NCBI RefSeq assembly: GCF_009911795.1
Contig: NZ_CP047898.1
Location: forward strand, 4,526,001 to 4,590,000
DNA from: Pseudarthrobacter psychrotolerans
GTDB taxonomy: Bacteria; Actinomycetota; Actinomycetes; Actinomycetales; Micrococcaceae
Reading direction: 5' to 3'
DNA: 64,000 nucleotides
Shown here one piece after another: positions 16,291-24,965 of the stretch (position 1 is the first letter of the stretch; each line of letters begins with the position of its first letter). The notes below the pieces were generated by a model. It ran no database searches and was not told the DNA's origin. It was given only the letters and a program-made list of their open reading frames with translations. The position numbers were made by a program, and so were the translations under genes.

Positions 16291-17949
16291 TTAACCCGTC
16301 ACCGCCGCCTTCGCCTCCTGCTTGGCTGCCATCCACTCGCTCATCCATGGGGCCCGGACGCTGGACGTGATCCGGCAGTCGGCCACGAAGGTTCCGTTCG
16401 CGCCGGCGTCGATCCAGTCGGTGAGCGTGGAAAGGTCCGCCAGGGAGCGGATGATCGCCGACTCGGCACCGAGCGCGCGGGCGATGCCGCTGAAGTCCAC
16501 CTCGGGGATCAGCATGGGCTTTTGGGTCAGGCCCTGGGAGCCGTACTGGTGGATTTCGGCTCCGTAGGCGGCGTCGTTGTAGATCACGACGACCGCGCTC
16601 TTTGCCGCACCAATGAGCGATTCGAGGTCGGACAGCCCCATCAGGAAACCGCCGTCGCCGGAGGCCAGCACCAGCGTGCGGCCGTCCTCCGCCGCACGGG
16701 CTGCCCCGACGGCGCTGGCCAGGCCCAGCCCGATGGACTGGAAGGCGGTGCCCACCATCACCAGGTCCTGCGGCCGCGGGATGTTCCAGTACATGGGTGC
16801 CCAGCCGATGAAGTGCCCGCCGTCCTGGACCACCGTGCGGCGCTCCGGCAGCAAGGCATCCAGCGCCGTGGCCAGGGCGCGCGGATCCAGCCGGCCGTCC
16901 TCGGTCTCCGTGGATCCTGGCTCATGGCCAGGTCCGTCGGCCAGACGGTTTCGGGCTTCAGCCCGCCACGCCTCCGCCGCAACCTCGCCCTCAAGCAACC
17001 CTAGGAGCCGCCCCGCCGCCGACTTCGCGTCCGCGCTGACGAACAGGTCCACCCGGGGGTGCGTGGGCTGCAGGGCGGTGTCGATCTGGATGACCGTGCT
17101 GTCCGGGCCGAGCAGGTGCCCGAACCGCATGGTGAAGGGGCTCAGGCTCGCCCCGGCCACCAGGACCACATCGGCCTCGCCCATGAGGCCGGCCGCGGTG
17201 TCCGTGCCGAAGCCGCCCGCGACGCCGAGGTACCCCTCGCCCTGGAGGAGGTTGAGCGCGAGGGCGGTTCCGGCGGTCAGCGCGCCCAGGCGGTCGGCGA
17301 GGTCCCGGAGCTCCGGGCCGGCGCCGGCGAGGTGCGCACCGCGGCCGGCCAGGATCAGCGGCCGCCTGGCCCCGGCGAGCAGGCGGGCTACCTGACCAAG
17401 GCCGCCGTCGACGTCGTCACTCACCGCCGGTGCCGGCGGCAGGGGAAGCTCTTCGTCCGCAGCCTCGAGCGCCGCGAGGTCGTAGGGAATGGCGAGGACG
17501 ACTGCGGTGCGCCTGGTAAGTGCGTACTCCACCGCCTGCTGGGTGATGGAGCCCGCGGCGTCGCGGGTGACGGTGAAGGTCGCCGCGCCCAGGCCCGCGG
17601 CGATGGCCGTCTGGTCCACGTCCTGCGGCCGGGCGCCGCTGGTGGGAGCGTCCCCGGTGACCAGGACGACCGGGATCTGCGCCTGGACCGCCTCCGCGAG
17701 GGCGGTGAGGGCATTGGTGTAGCCGGGGCCGTAGGTGGTGGTGCCCGCGGCGAGACGTCCTGAGGCCCGGTAGTAGGCGTCGGCCGCGGCGATGGCGGCG
17801 CCTTCATGGCGGACGGGGGAGAAGCGGAGGCCCAGCTTTTCCGCGGCGTCCAGGAAGTAGACGTTTCCGTTGCCCATGACGCCGAAGACATCGCTGAGAT
17901 AGCTGCTGAGAACCTCCGCCACGCGGCCGGAGACGGTAAGAGTAGTCAT
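16291..17949 (-). CDS. Thiamine-diphosphate-dependent enzyme, acetolactate-synthase-like
   Basis: This 552-residue ThDP enzyme has three domains. The N-terminal Pyr domain includes RHEGAAIAAADAYYR, with the catalytic Glu near 50. A central domain starts at about 190, and the C-terminal PP domain holds GDGGFLMGLSDLESL...YNDAAYG, the Mg-ThDP site. The family covers acetolactate synthase, benzoylformate decarboxylase and oxalyl-CoA decarboxylase relatives. There is no ilvN-type small subunit beside it, so a catabolic decarboxylase or carboligase role is as likely as branched-chain synthesis. It is the only intact copy; two 3' relics occur at 7096 and 14020. Confidence 0.82.
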   Translation of the reverse strand: MTTLTVSGRVAEVLSSYLSDVFGVMGNGNVYFLDAAEKLGLRFSPVRHEGAAIAAADAYYRASGRLAAGTTTYGPGYTNALTALAEAVQAQIPVVLVTGDAPTSGARPQDVDQTAIAAGLGAATFTVTRDAAGSITQQAVEYALTRRTAVVLAIPYDLAALEAADEELPLPPAPAVSDDVDGGLGQVARLLAGARRPLILAGRGAHLAGAGPELRDLADRLGALTAGTALALNLLQGEGYLGVAGGFGTDTAAGLMGEADVVLVAGASLSPFTMRFGHLLGPDSTVIQIDTALQPTHPRVDLFVSADAKSAAGRLLGLLEGEVAAEAWRAEARNRLADGPGHEPGSTETEDGRLDPRALATALDALLPERRTVVQDGGHFIGWAPMYWNIPRPQDLVMVGTAFQSIGLGLASAVGAARAAEDGRTLVLASGDGGFLMGLSDLESLIGAAKSAVVVIYNDAAYGAEIHQYGSQGLTQKPMLIPEVDFSGIARALGAESAIIRSLADLSTLTDWIDAGANGTFVADCRITSSVRAPWMSEWMAAKQEAKAAVTG

Positions 17950-18069
17950 GCAGGAATCTTGTGGGCTGGTTCACAGATAGGCAAGAGAGGTGAATTTGAT
18001 TGGGATATTTGGCAGGATCATGCAGTCATTAGTGAAAATATGCCCACGCGTGGCGTGCATCACCCGCAC

Positions 18070-18573
18070 TTAGTTGGAGGGTCGGGATTCCTGCTCCGAG
18101 AGCCGGCTCAGAAGGCCGTCGTAGCGGGGCGGCATGAGTTCCAGCACGGAAATGGCCGTGCTGGTCCGTTGGATCCCCTCGATTTCCAGGATCTGGTTGG
18201 TGATGCGGTACAGATCGGCCGTACTGCGGGCCACCACCTTGGCCATGAGGTCCGCGTCCCCGGTGGTGGCGTGCACCTCGATGACCTCCGGGATCGCGGC
18301 GAGCCCGTCTTCCACCGCACCTGTCCGCGTCTGGCTGATGGACAGTGAGAGGAAGGCCATCAGGTCATAGCCAAGCGCGGCGGGATCCAGTCTCCGGCTG
18401 AAGGAGCGGAGGGCGCCGCTGCGCTCGAGCCGTGCCAGCCGGGCGTGGACCGTGTTCCGTGCGACGCCGAGCGTCCGTGAGAGTGCCAGGGCGCTGGCTT
18501 CCGGATCCTTGTCGAGGGCCAGGATGATCCTGCCGTCGAGGGAATCCACGGTGCGAGGGTTCGGGATGGTCAT
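18070..18573 (-). CDS. Lrp/AsnC-family transcriptional regulator
   Basis: This 167-residue feast/famine regulator has an N-terminal helix-turn-helix (about 10-60; NTVHARLARLERSG). A RAM ligand-binding domain spans about 70-150, with VIEVHATTGDADLMAKVVA. It is divergent from the aminotransferase/permease pair, with 92 bp between starts. It therefore probably controls both itself and those genes in response to an amino acid. Confidence 0.9.
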   Translation of the reverse strand: MTIPNPRTVDSLDGRIILALDKDPEASALALSRTLGVARNTVHARLARLERSGALRSFSRRLDPAALGYDLMAFLSLSISQTRTGAVEDGLAAIPEVIEVHATTGDADLMAKVVARSTADLYRITNQILEIEGIQRTSTAISVLELMPPRYDGLLSRLSEQESRPSN

Positions 18574-18665
18574 ATTTTCACCACAGACAGTAGAAGTTGA
18601 GCAGAAGTCCCAATGGGTTGAGCGTATCTTGCATTGTGGGCCGGGTCACAACATGATCGGTCATC

Positions 18666-19763
18666 ATGACCCGTGATCAGCTTCTGACCGCACCGGACAC
18701 CGTGCTTCCCACCCTTCGTGGCGCCGTGGCCGGACTGCCGTCCTACGTCCCCGGCCGCCGCGGCGCCGGAGCGGACATCGCAGCCCTCGCCAGCAACGAA
18801 AGCCACTACCCTCCGCTGCCTGCTGCCGCGGCTGCGGTGGCCGAAGCGGCCGTTACCATGAATCGCTACCCGGACAGTGCCGCCGTCGAACTCCGCGAAC
18901 GGCTTGCCCGGCACCTGGGCGTCACCGCCGGGGAGGTCGCGGTGGGGCCCGGCAGTGTTGGCGTCCTGCAGCAGATCATCACCGGACTGTGCGACGCCGG
19001 GGATGAGGTGATCTTCGCGTGGCGCTCCTTCGAGGCCTACCCCATCCTGGTTGAGCTGGCAGGCGCCCGGCCGGTCCGCATTCCACTGGACGACGCCGAG
19101 GGCCACGACCTCGAGGCCATGGCCGCTGCAGTCACCGGGCGCACGAAGGTCATCCTGCTCTGTACTCCCAACAATCCCACCGGCGTGCCGATCAGCCATG
19201 AAAGTATCGAGGCTTTCCTGCAATCCGTCCGCTCCGACATCCTCGTGGCCATCGACGAGGCCTACGTGGAATACGCCGAAGCGGGCAGCGGCCCCGATTC
19301 CCTGGCGCTCTACCGCCAGTACCCGAACGTCTGCATCCTGCGCACTTTCTCGAAGGCCTACGGACTCGCCGGCCTGCGCGTGGGATACGCCGTGGCGGCG
19401 CCGGGCATCGCTGAGGGACTGCGCCGGACAGCCCTTCCCTTCTCGGTGAGCGCGCTGGCCCAGAAGGCGGCCGTCGCGTCGCTGGACGCCGGGGAGGAGA
19501 TGGAAGCGCGGGTCTCCGCCGTCAGGCAGGAGCGCGCCCGGATGGCCGCGCAGTTGGAAGCCCAGGGCTGGAAACTACAGGCGAGCCAGGGCAACTTCCT
19601 GTGGATCCGTGCGGATGACGATCTCTGCGCGCGGCTGGTGGACGCGTTCGATCGCGCGGGCATCCTGGTCCGGGCGTACCAGGGCGACGGCGTGCGGATC
19701 ACCGTTGCCAACCCCGCCTCCAATGATCGTGTGCTCCGGCTTCTGGAAGCCCACGCAGCCTGA
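18666..19763 (+). CDS. Class I/II aminotransferase, HisC / aromatic aminotransferase type
   Basis: This 365-residue PLP enzyme shows the fold-type I motifs: ALASNESHYPP near 38-48, LCTPNNPTG near 160-168, IDEAYVEYAE near 195-204 and the PLP-lysine segment FSKAYGLAGLRVGYA near 226-240. The sequence is of the histidinol-phosphate / aromatic amino acid aminotransferase (Pat) type. With an amino-acid permease downstream and an Lrp regulator upstream, a role in uptake and transamination of aromatic or similar amino acids is more likely than histidine synthesis. Context supports Pat over HisC, but sequence alone does not settle it. Confidence 0.85.
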   Translation: MTRDQLLTAPDTVLPTLRGAVAGLPSYVPGRRGAGADIAALASNESHYPPLPAAAAAVAEAAVTMNRYPDSAAVELRERLARHLGVTAGEVAVGPGSVGVLQQIITGLCDAGDEVIFAWRSFEAYPILVELAGARPVRIPLDDAEGHDLEAMAAAVTGRTKVILLCTPNNPTGVPISHESIEAFLQSVRSDILVAIDEAYVEYAEAGSGPDSLALYRQYPNVCILRTFSKAYGLAGLRVGYAVAAPGIAEGLRRTALPFSVSALAQKAAVASLDAGEEMEARVSAVRQERARMAAQLEAQGWKLQASQGNFLWIRADDDLCARLVDAFDRAGILVRAYQGDGVRITVANPASNDRVLRLLEAHAA

Positions 19764-19819
19764 AAAACCGACTGACCTGAATCCCCAATCCGTTTCCACC
19801 TACAACCAGAGGACTTCCC

Positions 19820-21232
19820 ATGGAACAACAGACAATGGCGTCTGGCCGCGCACTGGGCGCGGCACTCAAACCCCGCCAGCTCACCATGATGGGGCTCGGA
19901 AGCGCCATCGGTGCGGGCCTCTTCATCGGCTCCGGCGCCGGCATCCAGGCTGCCGGACCGGCTGTGCTGATCTCCTACCTTGTGGCCGGCACACTCATCA
20001 TCCTGGTGATGTGGGCCCTCGGCGAGATGGCGGCCGCCAACCCGGACAGCGGCGCCTTCTCCGTCTATACCGCCAAGGCCTACGGGCCGGTGGCCGGTGC
20101 CACGGTGGGCTGGCTCTGGTGGCTGCAGCTCGTGGTGGTCATCGCGGCGGAGGCGCTGGGTGCGGCAGGTCTGCTGGCCACCATCTTCCCGGCCCTGCCG
20201 GTGTGGCTGATGGCCTTCGTGTTCATCGTGGTGCTCACCGCTGTGAACCTCACCAGTGTGAAGAACTTCGGTGAGTTCGAGTTCTGGTTCGCGCTGCTCA
20301 AGGTGGCGGCAATCGTCGGCTTCCTCGTGGTGGGCGCTGCCCTGCTCTTCGGCTGGCTGCCGGGCGTGCAGTCGCCGGGCCTGACCAACTTCACCGGAGA
20401 CGGCTTCGCGCCCGACGGTTTCGCCGGGATTGCCACGGCACTCTTCGTGGTGGCATTTGCGTTCGGCGGCACCGAGATCGTGTCCGTGGCGGCAGCTGAG
20501 ACCGCCGAGCCTGCCCGCAGCGTACGGACAGCAGTCCGGACGGTGCTGTGGCGCATCCTGGTCTTCTACATCGGTGCGATCTTCGTTATCGCGGCGGTGG
20601 TTCCCGTGGGTTCGGCGGGGCTGAAGAGCCCCTTCGCCGCGGTGTTGGAGGCCGCCGGCATGCCCGGCGCAGCCACCGCTATTACCCTAGTGGCCGTCGC
20701 CGCCCTGCTCTCTGCCCTCAACGCCAACCTCTACGGCGCCTCGCGGATGGCGTTCTCCCTTGCTGAGCGGGGTGAAGCGCCACGCCTGCTTGCTTCCGTG
20801 TCCAAGGCCCGGGTCCCGGTTATCGCAGTCCTGGCCAGCGTCGCCTTCGGCGTTGTCACGGTTGTGCTGGAGTTGGCTTTCCCCGAGAAGGTCCTGCCCG
20901 TCCTGCTCAACATTGTGGGTTCGACGTGCCTGCTGGTGTGGACGTCCGCGCTCCTCGCCCAGCTGGCACTGCGCCTCCGCGCCGACCGCGAGCGAACGGC
21001 GCTTCCCCTGCGGATGCCCGGCTTCCCGTGGCTCACAGGCTTCGGCCTGCTTATCCTCGCGGCGATCTTCACCGTGGGCTTCATCGGCGAGGACTCCCGT
21101 CCCCAGCTCCTGAGCACCTTCGCACTCGTAGCGCTCCTGGCGGTGGCGAACTGGCTCCACCACCGTTCCGGCAAGGTTGCGTCCGTTGTCGAGACTTCGG
21201 ATGGTGCCAAGGAGCCGGTGCTCATGGACTGA
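19820..21232 (+). CDS. APC-family amino-acid permease
   Basis: This 470-residue integral membrane transporter has about twelve hydrophobic helices. The family signature near the first helices reads MMGLGSAIGAGLFIGSGAGI (about 24-43), and GGTEIVSVAAAETAEP near 215-230 is typical of the AAT/GABA-permease branch. It follows the aminotransferase by 56 bp, with AGAGGA before the ATG, and ends at a strong terminator. It is expected to import the substrate of the aminotransferase by proton symport. Confidence 0.9.
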   Translation: MEQQTMASGRALGAALKPRQLTMMGLGSAIGAGLFIGSGAGIQAAGPAVLISYLVAGTLIILVMWALGEMAAANPDSGAFSVYTAKAYGPVAGATVGWLWWLQLVVVIAAEALGAAGLLATIFPALPVWLMAFVFIVVLTAVNLTSVKNFGEFEFWFALLKVAAIVGFLVVGAALLFGWLPGVQSPGLTNFTGDGFAPDGFAGIATALFVVAFAFGGTEIVSVAAAETAEPARSVRTAVRTVLWRILVFYIGAIFVIAAVVPVGSAGLKSPFAAVLEAAGMPGAATAITLVAVAALLSALNANLYGASRMAFSLAERGEAPRLLASVSKARVPVIAVLASVAFGVVTVVLELAFPEKVLPVLLNIVGSTCLLVWTSALLAQLALRLRADRERTALPLRMPGFPWLTGFGLLILAAIFTVGFIGEDSRPQLLSTFALVALLAVANWLHHRSGKVASVVETSDGAKEPVLMD

Positions 21233-21269
21233 ATCAGGCGCTGTTAACCACGTCGAGGGTTCCGTGCAC

Positions 21270-21304
21270 GGAGGGCGCGTCCGGTCTGACCGGGTGCGCC
21301 CTCC
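21270..21304 (+). terminator. Terminator of the aminotransferase-permease unit
   Basis: GGAGGGCGC pairs with GCGCCCTCC (9 bp), and the interior GTCCGGTC/GACCGGGT largely pairs further. The hairpin lies 38 bp after the permease stop. Confidence 0.8.
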
Positions 21305-21439
21305 GCGATGAATGCCGGGCTGGCGATGTTGCTGGGCCAAAGCCGGCTTTCGAGGCAACCGGTTGGAGGATTCCGCGGTGGTTCATGTCCACGCGTGGCC
21401 GAGGACCCGCTCCGGGTTTCGGAGAAGAGGACCGACGGG

Positions 21440-21747
21440 TAACTGGGATCGAATGTGGCTCTAAAGCAAAATGCGTGGGTCAGGGAATCAAGGCGTTTCG
21501 TGCTGGAAGGCGGCACCACACGGCGTGAGGCTCTGACGGAGGCCTCGGTTCCAGAGGAGAATCGCTGGAGAGCTTCTACTACGCTGTTGGTTACACCGAC
21601 GTCCTTGGCGTTTTTGAGGTGCCGGACGATGCAATTGCTGCAGAACGGTCGCTGCTGATCAACTCGACGGGGAACGTCACCGTCCGCCTGAGGTCGCCCC
21701 TGACTGTGGAGGACATCGACGAAGCCGGAAGGAAGACGCCGTCCTAA
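21440..21747 (+). pseudogene. Frameshifted GYD-domain protein
   Basis: Three successive frames together rebuild a GYD-type protein: GQGIKAFR in one frame, EGGTTRREALTEA in the next (21502-21545), then LESFYYAVGYTDVLGVFEVPDD...VEDIDEAGRK from 21565 to the TAA at 21745. GYD proteins are about 95-residue stress-associated proteins with exactly this GGT..R...EA / ESFYYA.G..DV pattern. The two shifts are not in homopolymers, so this looks like real decay. Confidence 0.6.
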
Positions 21748-21975
21748 CGGGCTACGGAACAGTAAGGCAGTTGGCTCCTTGGCCAGCGGGCCGGGTGCGG
21801 GGGGATTTAGCATCGGCGAGGACCTAGTTGTTCAAGCTTTTGCGACATAGATAGCAGTTTGTGGATCCCGCCTTCTTTCTTACGTCGGCCGATGCTGTTC
21901 TGGCGCGACCATCGTGGCGGGCCTGGCCTGCCACTCACTAGAAGGCAGTCGCGGGAGTCGTGTTCCGCAAGTCGA

Positions 21976-23082
21976 TCAGACGTCAGGAACACCTGCCATT
22001 TCCAGCCGAGCACGTACTTCAGAGGCGAACGAAGGATCTATGTAAGCGGAGTAAGCGTAATGACCCCAAATAAAACTTATGAATTCGAGATCGGAATGAA
22101 ATCCCCTTGATATCGCGTGTTCGGAAAGTCCAAATTCTTCAACACCGTACAAGTGCGCTCTGATATGGCTTTTATAGTTTCGATTCAACCAGATACCTTC
22201 TTGACCTACACACAAGCCGAGCATGCGAAACTCGTGCGACTTTGGGATAACGCGCGTCTTCTTGCGATTGAGACTGAAGCCGGCTTCGCTGACGGCCCGA
22301 TCGATTTCCGCAAGGATGGTCCCGCTTTCGCTTCGAATCAAGGGATTCGGCCATGAAAAAGAAATATCGTCAGCATAACGTGTCACAACACCTCCCCGCT
22401 TTACGGCAATTTCAGATAGGAGGTTATCTAATTCCCGACACAAGAGGTTGGAAATCTTGCCACTCGTTGAGGCGCCCTGCGGAAGTCGTCCCTCTTTGAG
22501 GAATTCGTAAGGGACGCCACGGTCATCCGGTCCTCGAAGAGTGACCTCATGCCCCACGGAAGTTATAAAAGCCATTTCGAGGGCCAGAAGCTCCGGATAC
22601 CCCAGTTTTGCGAAAATTGAATAGACGCGTCGGGATCCAATAGATCCAAAGAAGTCCTGAATGTCGACATGGATCATAGCCCTGGCGCCAATGTGATGAC
22701 GAGCGGCCTGGGACGTGTTACGGCCCGCCTCAAAGGCAAACGATAACGCGGAGCTAGCATCCCTGGGCAGGCAGTTTTGGAGGATTGCGCGCTGCAATGA
22801 CTTCAATTGTGGAGAAGGCTCATGGATCGTTCGGAAGCCTAGGCCTGACCGCTTGACCAGTTTCCGCGACGTGTAGTGAGCACGATGGTTAAAGATCACA
22901 TCCCGAGCCGCCTCATAAGGCACCTTTGCTATGACACACAAGTGGGCCAGCGTATAGACGGGAACCACGTTGTGAGTCACGCATGCGTGATCCACCTTCT
23001 TAATTTCCTTCAGAAGGTTGGCAGATCCAGCTCTGGATGTAAGTTCTCGAGCATAGGCGTGGGGTGAGACATTTCCTACCAT
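21976..23082 (-). CDS. Retron-like reverse transcriptase
   Basis: This 368-residue RNA-directed DNA polymerase has the motifs in order: R-rich primer-grip region FRTIHEPSPQLKSLQRAIL (83-101); QAARH at 125-129, which occupies the place of the retron NAxxH motif with N changed to Q; motif A VDIQDFF (D140); motif B LPQGASTSGKISNL (200-213); the active site YADD (236-239); and LGLCVG at 288-293, where retrons have VTG. No endonuclease, maturase or integrase domain is fused, so it is neither a group II intron nor an LTR element. ATG follows GAGG by about eight bases. It is AT-richer than the chromosome around it, and a PRTase-like gene lies directly upstream on the same strand. Confidence 0.88.
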   Translation of the reverse strand: MVGNVSPHAYARELTSRAGSANLLKEIKKVDHACVTHNVVPVYTLAHLCVIAKVPYEAARDVIFNHRAHYTSRKLVKRSGLGFRTIHEPSPQLKSLQRAILQNCLPRDASSALSFAFEAGRNTSQAARHHIGARAMIHVDIQDFFGSIGSRRVYSIFAKLGYPELLALEMAFITSVGHEVTLRGPDDRGVPYEFLKEGRLPQGASTSGKISNLLCRELDNLLSEIAVKRGGVVTRYADDISFSWPNPLIRSESGTILAEIDRAVSEAGFSLNRKKTRVIPKSHEFRMLGLCVGQEGIWLNRNYKSHIRAHLYGVEEFGLSEHAISRGFHSDLEFISFIWGHYAYSAYIDPSFASEVRARLEMAGVPDV

Positions 23083-23129
23083 TGGTTTCCCTCATGTCGG
23101 CGAAATTCCAATTGAATTTCGTCGGCTTT

Positions 23130-23273
23130 GATCTGTGTCTGCTGCTATATCTGGTTATTCAGCGCCGGCATGAAGCGCCTATACACGAACGCAAGTCAAA
23201 TTGACGCACGTTTTGATGATTCATACAGCTGAACCCCGAGAACGGGGCCGTTGTGGCACCCCATCTTCAGATC
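23130..23273 (-). ncRNA. Candidate retron-type ncRNA (msr-msd) in the effector-RT spacer
   Basis: The 221 bp between the PRTase-like gene and the RT encode no protein but are rich in dyads. On the minus strand, GATCTG (23268-23273) and CAGATC (23130-23135) could close a 144-nt fold. Inside are a stem GGCCCCG/CGGGGTT (23232-23249, TTCT loop) and a stem ACGTG.GTCA/TGAC.TGCGT (23189-23211). A short GCGC stem lies near 23160-23178. Outside it, an 8-bp perfect hairpin CGAAATTC/GAATTTCG (23101-23121) precedes the RT ribosome site, and GTCATCC/GGATGAC (near 23278-23296) follows the PRTase stop. Position and size fit an msr-msd, but the boundaries and the branching G are inferred. Confidence 0.4.
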
Positions 23274-23303
23274 GCGTCATCCAAATTGGATGACAAACTA
23301 GGT

Positions 23304-24773
23304 TTACCGCACCCCACGCAAGGACTGAGGATAGTAGACGACATCTCGTCCGTCAACATGACGCTTCAAATAGCGTTTGGCGGAAGCGAAATCTGAGTAG
23401 GTTCCCTTCGAGCCAAACCGCTTGACTATACTGCTGCCCTTACTGGTTGGAATGAAGTCGGCGGTGAGCCAGTCAAGTTCTATTAGCATCGATAGGGCCT
23501 TATGGAATTTGAAATAAGAGATTTCCATGCAACGTAAGGCATGGCTTTTACTGAAACCCGCCATGGCGAACAATAGGACTCGCCACTCTATGTCCCCTTT
23601 TACACTTGATCGGTTGGCAGCCTGAACTAATTTATGTTTTCTTAGTGCGTTGAGAAAATCGGAATTTATCGGATCCGATATTCTGGCGCGTGGAACATGG
23701 TCGAGAATGTAATCCGCAAGATCATTCGGGACTATCTTTGACGCAAAGAGAGGGCGGTAACTAATGGATTTCGCCGGTATGTATAAAAAGTCCGGGACAT
23801 TATTTTGACACGATGATCCGAGTAGGACTGTTCGCGAAGCGGTTTGGCCGAATCCTAGTCCGCCGCTTTGCTTCTTTCTTTGTGGATCTCCATATCGCGC
23901 GAAAAGGTCGAGGAGTGCCCCTCGAATATTCTCATCTTCAATCTCAAAGAATGACTTTGTGTTTCTAAGATAGTCTATGTGCAAGTGGATTGATCGTAAC
24001 CCTTCAACATCGGCTGCAATGTCTTTGTCAAACAACCGCGTTGATGCCGCCCAGTCCTGGAGAGCGGAAATGCCTTGTGCGGTGGCAGTCCATGCGATAA
24101 CTTTGACCTTTATTCGGGTAGAAAGCAGTGGTCCCGTAATGCGAGACAGAAGCACGGAACCTAGAAAATCTATGATTTGTTGACCAGAACCTATATTATC
24201 GGTCAGCAGTATTAGGTCGAGGGGATCATTTGAACTGCTTAAGGCCGCTATATTGTCTCTGCCTTTTACGATTGGCGACGCCAGCTTAGAATTCTCAGAT
24301 ATTGCCTTAATTCGCGCGTATTCATTCCTTATGACTAGATCCAAGTACTTTTCTGAACCTGATTCTTCATCTCTAACTTCTGAGGGATGAAAGTGCCCAT
24401 ACAGACTGCGGGTCGGCCTGTTCCTGCGAGTAATGGGGCCGATGAGAGATTGTATTTGTCGCTGGATCTCTTCAGAGGCTGCTAGCGCTGACGACAAACC
24501 GGTAACTTTGAGAGGCACTACGCAGGCTGGCTGGTCGCTGGCGGACTCACCCAGGAAACGTTCTAAGTCCTCTTTTGAAAGAACCGATTCAATCAGTATT
24601 TTGGATTTCGTTCTGATGGATGCGTCTACTGCGTCGGACAGTGCGCCGGAGAGATCTTGTTTGACTTCATCGGTGGTTACGAAATGTAGATGCTCCAGAG
24701 TGAGAACAGCTAAGGACCGCTCTTGATCGGGGAACTGAGCAAGCCAGGTTGAGACCGACGGAATCTTGAGCAT
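23304..24773 (-). CDS. PRTase-CE-like protein with C-terminal winged helix, probable RT partner/effector
   Basis: This 489-residue protein opens with WLAQFPDQERSLAVLTLEHL (10-29), the leader seen in phosphoribosyltransferase-like 'PRTase-CE' conflict proteins. The PRPP-type loop LILLTDNIGSGQQI lies at about 187-200, after a Rossmann-like strand. A helical C-terminal third (about 395-460: GDIEWRVLLFAMAGFS... FKFHKALSMLIELDWL) reads as a winged helix. Type III retrons pair an RT with PRTase-like and winged-helix activities; here both seem fused in one chain. It is on the same strand as the RT, 221 bp upstream. The base composition is low in GC for this genome, consistent with acquisition. Confidence 0.6.
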   Translation of the reverse strand: MLKIPSVSTWLAQFPDQERSLAVLTLEHLHFVTTDEVKQDLSGALSDAVDASIRTKSKILIESVLSKEDLERFLGESASDQPACVVPLKVTGLSSALAASEEIQRQIQSLIGPITRRNRPTRSLYGHFHPSEVRDEESGSEKYLDLVIRNEYARIKAISENSKLASPIVKGRDNIAALSSSNDPLDLILLTDNIGSGQQIIDFLGSVLLSRITGPLLSTRIKVKVIAWTATAQGISALQDWAASTRLFDKDIAADVEGLRSIHLHIDYLRNTKSFFEIEDENIRGALLDLFARYGDPQRKKQSGGLGFGQTASRTVLLGSSCQNNVPDFLYIPAKSISYRPLFASKIVPNDLADYILDHVPRARISDPINSDFLNALRKHKLVQAANRSSVKGDIEWRVLLFAMAGFSKSHALRCMEISYFKFHKALSMLIELDWLTADFIPTSKGSSIVKRFGSKGTYSDFASAKRYLKRHVDGRDVVYYPQSLRGVR

Positions 24774-24965
24774 GTGGCAACTCTAGTCAATTGCAGACTT
24801 TGGGCCCTCAGCAGGGGCCGTTTCGCGAGCACTAATAGGTGAGTCTCGTCGTGGAAAGGCGGTCAAGCTGCCATCGGTCGTATGGCCCAGAGAGAGCCCC
24901 GTGCACGGAGTAAGGTCTCGGAGCGCCTCTCGTCGAAACAGGCAGCCATCCCTTAGCCTTGCGCA

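Noticed and set aside
21807..22110. Short frames between the GYD relic and the RT gene
   Set aside because: No ribosome site, no similarity, and overlap with the RT 3' end on one side.
21976..23082. Reverse transcriptase considered as a group II intron protein
   Set aside because: No maturase or endonuclease domain and no intron domain V/VI fold seen around it; retron-like features fit better.
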